From: Lachnospiraceae bacterium
Lineage (GTDB): Bacteria; Bacillota; Clostridia; Lachnospirales; Lachnospiraceae
Direction: 5' to 3'
Length of the DNA stretch: 64,000 nt
NCBI GenBank assembly: GCA_015258065.1
Contig: JABZIZ010000001.1
Span: forward strand, 198,913 to 262,912
The position numbers and the translations under genes are program-made. Positions 16,641 through 24,231 of the stretch are shown one piece after another. Below the pieces are notes generated by a model. It was not told where the DNA came from, ran no database searches, and saw only the letters and a program-made list of their open reading frames with translations. The stretch's first letter is position 1. Each line of letters opens with the position of its first letter.

Positions 16641-17123
16641 CTGTGCAGCGCTCCGGAAGCCACCCGCTCCTATCTGGAGGCGGACATCAATGAGATGGCG
16701 GAGGAGATCGCCGAAAAGCGAAAACTTCTCTCAAAACTCGAGCGGGATCCGGAAGACCGGCAGACCCACCTCCGCAACTATGAGGAGATCCGGAGTACGC
16801 TGCTGTCGCTCAATGAACTCGTCAAAGATGCGGAGCCCTCAGAGATCATCAACCTGATCAGCACGATGGTCGAACGGGTCTACGTGGCAAGGGACGGCAG
16901 GGAAGAGATCTGCCACATCTACATCAAGGGCTGTGTTGGAGAAGACTATTCCGATGAGGAAGACCATTTTTTCGGATGCAGCGGCACTCTGAAAAATAAA
17001 TCAGATGGTGAATCTAGGAGCATTTCCGAAGGGACTGGAGAAATGTATGATTCAGATGAGTGTCGCGAAAGCGGCACGTATCAAAATCACACATCAATTG
17101 AATTGCCCATGGCAAGCTGCTGA
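16641..17123 (+). pseudogene. Site-specific recombinase C-terminal remnant
   Basis: From about 16641 the frame reads LCSAPEATRSYLEADINEM and continues into KRKLLSKLERDPEDRQTHL, LSLNELVKDAEPSEIINLIS and ERVYVARDGREEICHIYIKGC. This is the coiled-coil tail of large serine or similar recombinases from Firmicute mobile elements. The catalytic N-terminus is absent. After about 16970 the composition changes and the frame reads into unrelated sequence. It is the footprint of a lost integrative element. Confidence 0.6.
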
Positions 17124-17418
17124 TCAGCCTGAACAGCGAGTTGCCGAAGGTGGCGGTGATGCAAGCCCAGAAGAGAAGCTGAGGTACTACCGCCTGTTGC
17201 ATAACCTTTCCCAGGAAGAGTTGGGAAAGATGGAGGGCTGCACTTTGTGGGGCATTGTCAATTTTGAAAAGGGGGGTTCGGATATCTATTATGAGCACGC
17301 ACTGAAGCTCGGAGAAATCTTTGAGGTCGTTCCAGAAACCTTTTTAGATGAGTATACATGCTTCTGCTTGCCGGGTAACGGCAAACGGATCCGAAAAATC
17401 AGAAATACCACAAAATAA
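17005..17418 (+). pseudogene. XRE-type helix-turn-helix protein remnant
   Basis: The frame contains a recognisable XRE-like HTH (EEKLRYYRLLHNLSQEEL, then YYEHALKLGEIFEVVPETFL) and an RIRKIR basic tail. The upstream 50 residues look like read-through from another frame, and no ribosome site precedes the HTH part. It overlaps the recombinase tail in a different frame. Probably a regulator gene from the same decayed mobile element, joined to unrelated sequence by a deletion. Confidence 0.45.
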
Positions 17419-17565
17419 AACGAAGACAAAACCCTCGGCAAGCCGCATAAACAGAGACTTCGCAGAGGGGATATTGGTTTTCAACTGTCAAAGATGGGAT
17501 TTTACTCTATGCAAATTTTATATTTGTCTCATGCTGGATGACACCTCAATCATAGTGGATTCTTT

Positions 17566-17645
17566 GATTATACGCAAGTTATGATTGATTGGTTTGTTTG
17601 ATTATGCGCAGGTTATGATTGATTGGTTTATTTGATTATGCGCAG
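17566..17645. repeat. 34-bp direct tandem repeat upstream of the antitoxin remnant
   Basis: Two 34-base units (17566-17599 and 17600-17633) differ at about three positions, and a third copy of 12 bases follows. The unit starts GATTATRCGCA and contains TTATGATTGATTGG. The repeat ends inside the 5' end of the antitoxin-like frame. It could be a set of regulator sites or a slippage scar that replaced the antitoxin N-terminus. Confidence 0.85.
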
Positions 17646-17913
17646 ATGTATATCTCCGAATATCGCATGTTCCGCGCTCTTTAAGGCGTTAGGAAAAGAT
17701 ACGACTTCCGCTATTAGGATGTTTCTTACACAAGCCGTGGCAAACAATAGCTTTCCCTTTGAATTAAAGAAAATAACAATAGATCCATACATGACATTCG
17801 CAGAAGACGAGGTGCTTAAAAGGCTCGAAGCATCAAGACAGCACGCAGCGGAAGGCAAAGTACGGGATGCAGATGACGTGATATCAGATATGAAACAGAA
17901 ATATGGAATATAG
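17623..17913 (+). pseudogene. RelB/DinJ-family antitoxin, N-terminus lost
   Basis: The 96-residue frame is antitoxin-like only from about residue 18: LFKALGKDTTSAIRMFLTQAV followed by FPFELKK and a C-terminal DDVISDMKQKYGI, which matches RelB/DinJ organisation. Residues before that (MVYLIMRRC...) derive partly from the 34-bp repeat and do not resemble the usual ribbon-helix-helix start. Its 3' end overlaps the toxin-like start by 11 bases, the usual antitoxin-toxin coupling. It is probably non-functional as a DNA-binding antitoxin, although the toxin-neutralising tail is intact. Confidence 0.6.
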
Positions 17914-18037
17914 AGTTGTGATCACATCTGATGCTGAGGCGGATTTGGATGGTTTCTTAAGATATCTTTTATTTGCAAAAAGGCTCTCCTTCATTGACAG
18001 AGACATTGGTCGGGGAAAATCATCTGCATCACTTTAA
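17903..18037 (+). pseudogene. RelE/ParE-type toxin N-terminal stub
   Basis: A 44-codon frame too short for most gene callers begins MEYRVVITSDAEADLDGFLR then YLLF, the start of RelE/ParE-family toxins. It follows the antitoxin with an 11-base overlap. Similarity ends near residue 27, and the frame then runs into the 3' end of the convergent AEC transporter gene. The catalytic C-terminal half is missing, so no ribonuclease activity is expected. Confidence 0.7.
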
Positions 18038-18949
18038 AATAATCCCCCATATAAGAAGACTCGGCAGGGACATTACCGTACTTACCGTGACACATCCGCT
18101 GGCAAAAGCAACATTGTTTTTATACTTTTCGGAAAGGATTACGGTGGTTCCTCCTGCCGGCATTGCTGCAAGGATCACGGAAATTCGGGTGACAAGTTCA
18201 GATACCCCAAACAGTCTGCACGCAACAAAAACCACAGTCGGAATCGTGATTAACCGGATGAATGTATAAAGTAAAATCATCGGGTCTGCAAAATCTCGCC
18301 ATTTCAGTTCAGATAAAATCATTCCAATTAAAAACATGGACATGCCGGTATTGCAGGATGCGAGGGCTACAATACTCTTTTCCATAAAGGGATACAAATG
18401 TATGTTCCTCATCATGGCAATCATTCCCAGAAACACAGCGATCACACATGGATGTAGAAGCGCCTTTTTCCAGTTTTTTTCCCTCTTCTTCTGCTTCTGA
18501 TTCAGAAAAAAAGACAATCCCAAAGACCACATGATCACACGGGGCGGAATGAGATACACGGCAGATAATAATAGTCCCTCCGCTCCATATAAACCCTGCA
18601 CAATCGGCGTCCCGATAAAGCCCGCATTGGAGCAAATTGTTCCATACTGCATGACACTGCGTCTTTCCTCTGAAATCCGGCTTAGGGCAGTCCGTGCAAA
18701 AATATAGCATGCGATCTGTGTAAGTAATGCAACGATCCATATTTCTCTGCCGCGGCTTAGGATATGCTTTCCCTGATCTGTAAAAAAGGAATGAAAAATA
18801 TTACAGGGAAGAATGAGGTGAATGACTAGGTCCGCCAGCCCCTTTTGAAAATCATGAGGCAGTAAATTTCTTTTTCGAAAAAAAAATCCTAAACCGATGA
18901 GAACAAATAATTCACCCTGCAAATCAAGCAATTTGGGGATGGAAATCAT
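18029..18949 (-). CDS. AEC (auxin efflux carrier) family transporter
   Basis: A 306-residue membrane protein with about ten hydrophobic segments. The family signatures are NAGFIGTPIVQGLYG in the middle, GMSMFLIGMIL, and a C-terminal helix with PAGGTTVILSEKY. Bacterial members transport malate, other carboxylates or organic acids. It is the last gene of the sigma-54 operon, 91 bases after the TctA-type permease with a stable hairpin between them, so its expression may differ from that of the upstream genes. Substrate by context: mevalonate, a related hydroxy acid, or an end product. Confidence 0.88.
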   Translation of the reverse strand: MISIPKLLDLQGELFVLIGLGFFFRKRNLLPHDFQKGLADLVIHLILPCNIFHSFFTDQGKHILSRGREIWIVALLTQIACYIFARTALSRISEERRSVMQYGTICSNAGFIGTPIVQGLYGAEGLLLSAVYLIPPRVIMWSLGLSFFLNQKQKKREKNWKKALLHPCVIAVFLGMIAMMRNIHLYPFMEKSIVALASCNTGMSMFLIGMILSELKWRDFADPMILLYTFIRLITIPTVVFVACRLFGVSELVTRISVILAAMPAGGTTVILSEKYKNNVAFASGCVTVSTVMSLPSLLIWGIILK

Positions 18950-18967
18950 AAGTACTTCCTCTTAGCA

Positions 18968-19003
18968 ATAACAGCGATCCACTGTGACGTGGCTCGCTGT
19001 TAT
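18968..19003 (-). other. Intercistronic hairpin between the TctA-type permease and AEC genes
   Basis: Arms of ten perfect pairs (18968-18977 with 18994-19003) continue after one mismatch with four more pairs and a 6-base loop. No T run follows on the minus strand, so it is more likely an RNA-stability or attenuation element than a full terminator. Confidence 0.6.
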
Positions 19004-19040
19004 CAAAATCGAACCTTCTTCTATGCCCGGAAAAATGGAT

Positions 19041-20411
19041 TCATTTCAGAATTCCAGCTAATGTAATCAGCTGTGTAACAATCCACGCAGATGCATAATA
19101 CGTCATAAACTGAACTCCGGTGTGAACGCCAAAGACCGTGTGTAAAAACCCGCCGACCAGACCAATCGTCAGAGCAAGAAATACACCCAGAATACCGGCT
19201 TCATAAAATGACAACATAACCACCAGACCGCAGAACGCACCGATCAGAGCTTCATGGCTGATTTTACGCATCATCAGCTCTGTCCACGAGCGCGCCTTGT
19301 GCATCGCGATGGGATAGGCAACAAGGGCGCCGCCAATCATACCGATAATGCCATATAAAAGATAGTCTGGAATCCCCATCATCTGCGCAAGATTGTTTCC
19401 GACCTCAAAACGAGGTGCGGTAGCAAACAGCGGAGCTGCCGGTCCTGCCGCCACACCGCCGATGGCCACACCGCCAAGTCCTAGTAGAGGAATGATTAAA
19501 CCTGCCAAATAGGTCGCATTAGAAGTGGAGTCTTCCACGGCAAGAGAGGTTCCGATGCGTTCATAGAGCTCTTTGCACTGTCCGGAAGAGGCTTCTCCCG
19601 AGAGAACCGTCATCCCAACCGGGCTCATTGTGAAACCTACACACGAAAGAATCGACCACAAACCACAATTCCGAATCTGCTTTTTTGTCAGCTGCTTAAA
19701 CGGGTTCGGAAAAAATGACAACTTATCTTTTGTCTCAGGAGCAAGCCACGTCTCGTTTACCTTATCCCTGCTATTTGCCTTCCTCCTGCTGGGAACAAAA
19801 GCGCCAAACAATTCATATATCATAGGACCAATTGTGATTCCCATAAAAATGGATGTGAATACGGTGCTTCCGTGTCCTTCAATGGCAATTCTTTGAAGTG
19901 CTTGAATGAAGATGGCAAACGGAACAACTGCCAGAACTGCTCCCCACCTGGCAGATGAAATATAGGCAATCAGCAATGCACAAATCGTAAAGATAATACC
20001 CGAATAGGTCGCAATCATTCCTCCCAGTGGAGACAGTATAAGCGCCACAATGAGAGCCAGCGGCAGTGCAAAGCAGGTCCCTACAACGGATCCGGATGCC
20101 ATTTTACGCATCGCCATGTGCGGAACGCCCAGGCGCTTTGCAAGAGAGCAGTTCAATACCATCGGCACCGCCATCGTGGAGCCGGGAAGTGCTGTCATCG
20201 CTGTCGGTATCGTATGAGAGATTTGCATCGCAACCATAATTCCTATTTCCCATGCAAATAACACTCCTGCCGGCGCTCCCGCCAATACCAAAATAATGGT
20301 AATGGGAACCATGGTGGCCGTTTCATCGGTTCCCGGAATAATTCCGATGATCGTATACAGCAGACCTCCAACAAGTGCAGCAATTACTGCTCCTAAGATT
20401 GTTGTCATCAT
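19041..20411 (-). CDS. TctA-family tripartite-type carboxylate transporter permease
   Basis: A 456-residue polytopic protein with the TctA-like repeat architecture. The N-terminal GLLYTIIGIIPGTDETATMV is the family's glycine-proline loop, followed by AVPMVLNCSLAKRLG and a symmetric second half with GLGGVAIGGVAAGP. Classical TctA works with the small subunit TctB and a periplasmic binder. No binding protein is present here, but the 156-residue membrane protein three bases upstream could be the TctB counterpart. It probably imports the organic acid processed by the upstream enzymes (inference). Confidence 0.8.
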   Translation of the reverse strand: MMTTILGAVIAALVGGLLYTIIGIIPGTDETATMVPITIILVLAGAPAGVLFAWEIGIMVAMQISHTIPTAMTALPGSTMAVPMVLNCSLAKRLGVPHMAMRKMASGSVVGTCFALPLALIVALILSPLGGMIATYSGIIFTICALLIAYISSARWGAVLAVVPFAIFIQALQRIAIEGHGSTVFTSIFMGITIGPMIYELFGAFVPSRRKANSRDKVNETWLAPETKDKLSFFPNPFKQLTKKQIRNCGLWSILSCVGFTMSPVGMTVLSGEASSGQCKELYERIGTSLAVEDSTSNATYLAGLIIPLLGLGGVAIGGVAAGPAAPLFATAPRFEVGNNLAQMMGIPDYLLYGIIGMIGGALVAYPIAMHKARSWTELMMRKISHEALIGAFCGLVVMLSFYEAGILGVFLALTIGLVGGFLHTVFGVHTGVQFMTYYASAWIVTQLITLAGILK

Positions 20412-20414
20412 GGC

Positions 20415-20885
20415 TTATTCTCCTCCCTTCCTGTTTAATTTTTCCTTATATTCCGGTTTATAATTCGGTGAATCCTCCGGAATCAATGCCAATAGAGAAT
20501 ATAATTCCAGATCTTCCATCTCGCGAATAATTCCGGGACTCACATTTCTAAGAGCCTCCACCTCCTCCTCAACTGTCATCCCTGCCGCCGCCAGGATCTC
20601 TTCAACATTCTCATCGCGGAAATCAATCTTTATCTCACGCTTTGGCGGAAATTTCCTGGCAGAGATCGTTGCTCCAATGAAAGTACCGACAATACCCACC
20701 AATAGGGAATAACCTTTTGCAAGTGCAGGATCCAGGGATTTTACCTGTAACAATCCGGCTCTTCCTCCAAGAAAAAAAACCATGGTACACACCACACAGA
20801 TCATGGATGCAATTGCCAGTTCTTTGGGGTCAACGGTGTCGCCCCAAACCTCCATATACCGACCCACATGTTCCCTTTTTTTCAT
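20415..20885 (-). CDS. Small membrane protein, possible TctB-like partner
   Basis: A 156-residue protein with two hydrophobic helices (about 22-43 and 60-76) and a long acidic cytoplasmic tail with a helical pattern (VEEILAAAGMTVEEEVEALR). I do not recognise a family. It is encoded between HMG-CoA reductase and the TctA-type permease, with only three bases to the latter, so it is probably part of the transporter. Classical TctB has four helices, so this would be an atypical small subunit. Confidence 0.6.
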   Translation of the reverse strand: MKKREHVGRYMEVWGDTVDPKELAIASMICVVCTMVFFLGGRAGLLQVKSLDPALAKGYSLLVGIVGTFIGATISARKFPPKREIKIDFRDENVEEILAAAGMTVEEEVEALRNVSPGIIREMEDLELYSLLALIPEDSPNYKPEYKEKLNRKGGE

Positions 20886-20945
20886 ACAGATATAGCCCCC
20901 TTTCTCTCTTACATGGGTTTTGCATGCTTGAGACGCGGTTTATGA

Positions 20946-22214
20946 TCATTTCGACATAAGTTCCTTTGCGTATTCCACGTTTACATTTCCATCGGAAATC
21001 ATTTGCTTCACAATCTGCTCCAGCGCCTCTCCTTCGGCGCCTACAGACGCAGCCACCGTGCGTGCGTGGAGCTTCATATGCCCTCGCTGAATTCCTTCCG
21101 TTGCAAGTGCCTTAATCGCCGCCAGATTTTGAGCCAATCCCACAGCCGCATAAATCTGCGCCAGTTCCGCTGCTGTCTTTACTCCCAATATCTTAACGGC
21201 AACCTTTGCTCCCGGATGCGTCTTCGTTGCTCCACCGACAAGCCCTACCGCCATAGGAATCTCTATAGAACCGACCAGATCTCCGTTCTCATCTTTTTCC
21301 CACACCGTAAGGGATGTATAGCGACCTTTAATGGCTGCGTATGCATGTGCTCCGGACTCGATTGCACGTGTGTCATTACCGGTTGCCATAACGGCTGCCG
21401 TGATGCCATTCATGATACCTTTATTGTGAGTCGCTGCCCTATAAGGATCTGCTGCAGCAAACGCATACGCTTCAATAATTTTATTGACAATATTCTCACC
21501 ATCTTTCGAATCTTTCTCCTTGCTTAAATCTTCCTTGCGAACGCGGACACGGGCACGTGCAAGACGATAAGTTGCTAAGTTAGATAGAATACGAAGATAT
21601 GCTTTCCCTCCTGTTATCTGTTCTATATAAGGGGCCACCGCCTCCGCCATAGAATTCACTGCATTTGCCCCCATCGCATCGCCTACATTGACCAACAGGT
21701 GAACGATGACCATGGTTCCCACTTCGGACTCCACAAGCCTGACATCCAGATCATGAAAACCACCGCCAAATTTAACAAGCACGGGATCCTTCTCATTGCA
21801 TATTTTTTCTATCTCTGCTTTATGTTCAAGAATCACGTTCCTGGCATATCCGGGTGCTGCCACGTCCACCATCTGCACCTGAGCGATCATGATCGATCCC
21901 GTGAAAGAGGTTGTAAATCCACCCGAAGGCCTTGCCATCTTGGCCGCATTGGATGCAGCCGCAATGACAGAAGGCTCTTCCGTCACCATGGGGATAATCA
22001 CATCCTCCCCATTGATTTTAAAATTCAGCGCCACCCCCATCGGTAATGTATATGTGCCGATGACATTCTCCACCATTTTATCTGCCAGATCTACAGAAAG
22101 TGACGGCTCTGCAATCTTCTTTGCTTCTTCCTCGGAAATGCCTGTTTCTGCTACCACCTTCTCCATACGCTCTGCCGGTGAAAGTTTGTAAAATCCTGAA
22201 AAACTGCTTGTCAT
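20946..22214 (-). CDS. mvaA: Hydroxymethylglutaryl-CoA reductase, class II (degradative type)
   Basis: A 422-residue protein; the ATG at 22214 follows GAGGGGG, and the longer frame from 22265 overlaps the upstream gene. Active-site blocks match class II reductases: TEEPSVIAAAS (catalytic Glu), DAMGANAVN (cofactor region), THNKGIMNG (Lys), ATGNDTRAIE (Asp) and GHMKLHAR (C-terminal His). Class II enzymes can reduce HMG-CoA for isoprenoid synthesis or, as in Pseudomonas mevalonii, oxidise mevalonate to HMG-CoA. Placement with AtuA-like proteins and carboxylate transporters under sigma-54 control favours the catabolic direction. No HMG-CoA lyase gene is in the window. Confidence 0.93.
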   Translation of the reverse strand: MTSSFSGFYKLSPAERMEKVVAETGISEEEAKKIAEPSLSVDLADKMVENVIGTYTLPMGVALNFKINGEDVIIPMVTEEPSVIAAASNAAKMARPSGGFTTSFTGSIMIAQVQMVDVAAPGYARNVILEHKAEIEKICNEKDPVLVKFGGGFHDLDVRLVESEVGTMVIVHLLVNVGDAMGANAVNSMAEAVAPYIEQITGGKAYLRILSNLATYRLARARVRVRKEDLSKEKDSKDGENIVNKIIEAYAFAAADPYRAATHNKGIMNGITAAVMATGNDTRAIESGAHAYAAIKGRYTSLTVWEKDENGDLVGSIEIPMAVGLVGGATKTHPGAKVAVKILGVKTAAELAQIYAAVGLAQNLAAIKALATEGIQRGHMKLHARTVAASVGAEGEALEQIVKQMISDGNVNVEYAKELMSK

Positions 22215-22248
22215 AATGAGTACCCCCTCAATTTTTTGTGGTGGATGG

Positions 22249-22569
22249 TTACCAGTCCGTATCAACTTTCATTCTCATAAATGCCGACCCCATGGATTTC
22301 CCTAAGGAATCCTGCCGAAGAGACAATGTGGCTCCCCCACCCAGGGCGTGCTTCATCACAAAATTAAAACCATGTAGAGTGGGCACATCATAGCGAATAA
22401 TCTCTCCTTTCACCATCTCTCCAAAGTATTCCTTAACACGTTCGACCGTTAAAACTCTTGCAAGATACGCATAATCTTCCGGCTTTCTAGCGTACACACA
22501 TACATTACTGGTGTCGCCCTTATCTCCACTTCTTCCGTGCGCCAACGTATTCAAATAAACGAGTGCCAT
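22249..22569 (-). CDS. AtuA C-terminal-like small protein
   Basis: A 106-residue protein with GRSGDKGDTSNVCVYAR at residues 12-28 and NFVMKHALGGGAT, the signature of the small C-terminal domain found fused to, or encoded beside, DUF1446/AtuA proteins. Here it is a separate gene starting two bases after the stop of the large subunit, suggesting a two-subunit complex. In pseudomonads AtuA is needed for citronellol and geraniol use, but its reaction has not been defined. Cytoplasmic. Confidence 0.85.
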   Translation of the reverse strand: MALVYLNTLAHGRSGDKGDTSNVCVYARKPEDYAYLARVLTVERVKEYFGEMVKGEIIRYDVPTLHGFNFVMKHALGGGATLSLRQDSLGKSMGSAFMRMKVDTDW

Positions 22570-22571
22570 CC

Positions 22572-23954
22572 TTACACCTCCACAAAATGTGTTTGCAAAT
22601 CTACCGCGCTGCGATCAATCAATGTCGGCCAAAGTGCCACAACATTTGCAATATGTGAACGACCTCCAAAGAAAGATGCACCGGGCGGTCCGTTCAACTG
22701 CAGAGGAGAAATTTCCGGTACTAATTTCTGAAGCTCTTTCTTATCATCTCCCCATACACAGATACGAAGAACCACCTCATTTTGTTTCTTCAACAGATCA
22801 TCATCAATTTCTGCGACATCCAAATGCAGCGCATTCAGTCCAAGATAATCGATGCGGATATCTCTATACTGCATTCCCCTGCGTTTCATCTTCTTCATCA
22901 GAATCTCTCCTGCGTACTGAGCCTTCTCGTATGCATCCGGCCAAGCATAGCAAAGATAAGTCGTGAGGCGGTAACCTGCATCATACCCTATGCATAATTT
23001 CAACTTCTCCGGTGCCTTCTTCCCCTTAATTCCCGCAACCTCAACAAGATTTTCACCTACATTTTTGATTGTCGCATGGCTGATATCCACGGTTACGTCC
23101 GGTGTGATGTAATTCGCGGGATCATGTACCTCATATAAAAATTGTTCCTTTACCGACTGCTCCGATATCAATCCTCCGCAATGGGGTGCTTTGGTAATGT
23201 GCATGGAATTTTCAGTAAGCTCTGCAATGGGAAATCCAAGATTATCCATATCCGGAACGCTTCTCCAGTCATAATCAAAATTCCCGCCTGCGCCTTGTCC
23301 TCCGCACTCCAACAGATGTCCCGCCATAATACCACGCGCCAGCTGATCCAAATCTCCATCCTGCCACCCATATTCATGCGCCAAAGGCGCAAGGAACATG
23401 GCTGAATCCGTTGCTCTTCCCGTTACGGTAACGTCTGCTCCCTGGGCAATCGAATCCATAATCGGCTGTCTTCCGTAATAGACATTCACATTGAGAATTT
23501 TATCTTTAATGCTGCCAAAGTCTCCCACGTCATCCATATTGGGAAAAGTCATTCCCTGGTCAATCAAACGAGCGAGCTGCTCCATCAAATCATCTCCCGT
23601 GACATATCCGATTTTATAGCCACTACCACCAAGCCCCTGTTCTCTCGCCTGTGCCGCAATTGCTTCTACTGCTCCCTCGATGTTCATACCTCCGGCATTT
23701 GAAATAATTTTGATTCTCTTTTCAAATGCTTCCTTGCCACATTCACCCAGTAACTTTACAAAATCTCTGGCATAACCTGTTTGCGGATTTTTCAGCTTCT
23801 GACGCTGCATAATCGAAAGTGTTAACTCTGCCAGATAATCACAGGCCATATAATCCAAATTCCCTTCGTGAATCATATGCACTGCGGCATCGTTACTATC
23901 CCCCCAGAAACCCTGACCTCCACCAATCCTTATTTTTTTCATCTCTAACCCCAT
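22572..23954 (-). CDS. atuA: Acyclic terpene utilisation AtuA-like protein (DUF1446)
   Basis: A 460-residue protein (456 if the second ATG at 23942 is used; both have plausible upstream purines). It starts with KKIRIGGGQGFWGDS, the glycine-rich DUF1446 opening, and has IISNAGGMN, GYVTGDDL, VTGRATDSAMFLAPL, HLLECGGQGAGG and a C-terminal LNGPPGASFFGGRS. These blocks are conserved in AtuA. The family is required for acyclic terpene breakdown in Pseudomonas, with no assigned reaction. It is the first gene of the sigma-54 operon and lies next to HMG-CoA reductase, so it may act on the same branched C5-C6 skeleton (inference). Confidence 0.88.
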   Translation of the reverse strand: MGLEMKKIRIGGGQGFWGDSNDAAVHMIHEGNLDYMACDYLAELTLSIMQRQKLKNPQTGYARDFVKLLGECGKEAFEKRIKIISNAGGMNIEGAVEAIAAQAREQGLGGSGYKIGYVTGDDLMEQLARLIDQGMTFPNMDDVGDFGSIKDKILNVNVYYGRQPIMDSIAQGADVTVTGRATDSAMFLAPLAHEYGWQDGDLDQLARGIMAGHLLECGGQGAGGNFDYDWRSVPDMDNLGFPIAELTENSMHITKAPHCGGLISEQSVKEQFLYEVHDPANYITPDVTVDISHATIKNVGENLVEVAGIKGKKAPEKLKLCIGYDAGYRLTTYLCYAWPDAYEKAQYAGEILMKKMKRRGMQYRDIRIDYLGLNALHLDVAEIDDDLLKKQNEVVLRICVWGDDKKELQKLVPEISPLQLNGPPGASFFGGRSHIANVVALWPTLIDRSAVDLQTHFVEV

Positions 23955-24027
23955 TTCTCCGATCCAATTAAATTTTTGGTTTCTATTGGTGCTTCGATTG
24001 TAAGTAATGTCTAGACAGTTTTATATT

Positions 24028-24044
24028 TGCAAATTTCGTGCCAA
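24028..24044 (-). promoter_or_regulatory. Sigma-54 (-24/-12) promoter of the atuA operon
   Basis: On the minus strand the sequence is TTGGCACG-AAAT-TTGCA (24044-24028). It matches the sigma-54 consensus TGGCACG-N4-TTGCA at every position, with the invariant GG and GC separated by ten bases. Transcription should start near 24017, about 62 bases before atuA. An enhancer-binding protein gene and rpoN lie immediately upstream. Confidence 0.93.
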
Positions 24045-24117
24045 GTGAATTTTCACTGAATCCATCGCTTTTTTCTTTATCTCTAATTTATATTGTGTCT
24101 TTTTTGGCGCAAAAAAA

Positions 24118-24150
24118 TGTCAATATTGACACCATCTGCCAATATTGACA
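24118..24150. promoter_or_regulatory. Paired palindromic upstream activator sites
   Basis: TGTCAATATTGACA (24118-24131) is a perfect 14-base palindrome. Nineteen bases on, TGCCAATATTGACA (24137-24150) repeats it with one change. They lie 74-106 bases upstream of the -24 element, the usual position for dimers of an enhancer-binding protein. The activator encoded at 24232-25845 is the obvious candidate to bind them. Confidence 0.85.
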
Positions 24151-24231
24151 CAATCTGTACCTCCATCCCCATCGGAATCCTTATCATGCGAGCCGCACTC
24201 ACTTGATGGGGCCGATCACTGCGTACATCCT

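Noticed and set aside
17566..17645. CRISPR array
   Set aside because: The units are contiguous with no spacers between them and only two full copies exist.
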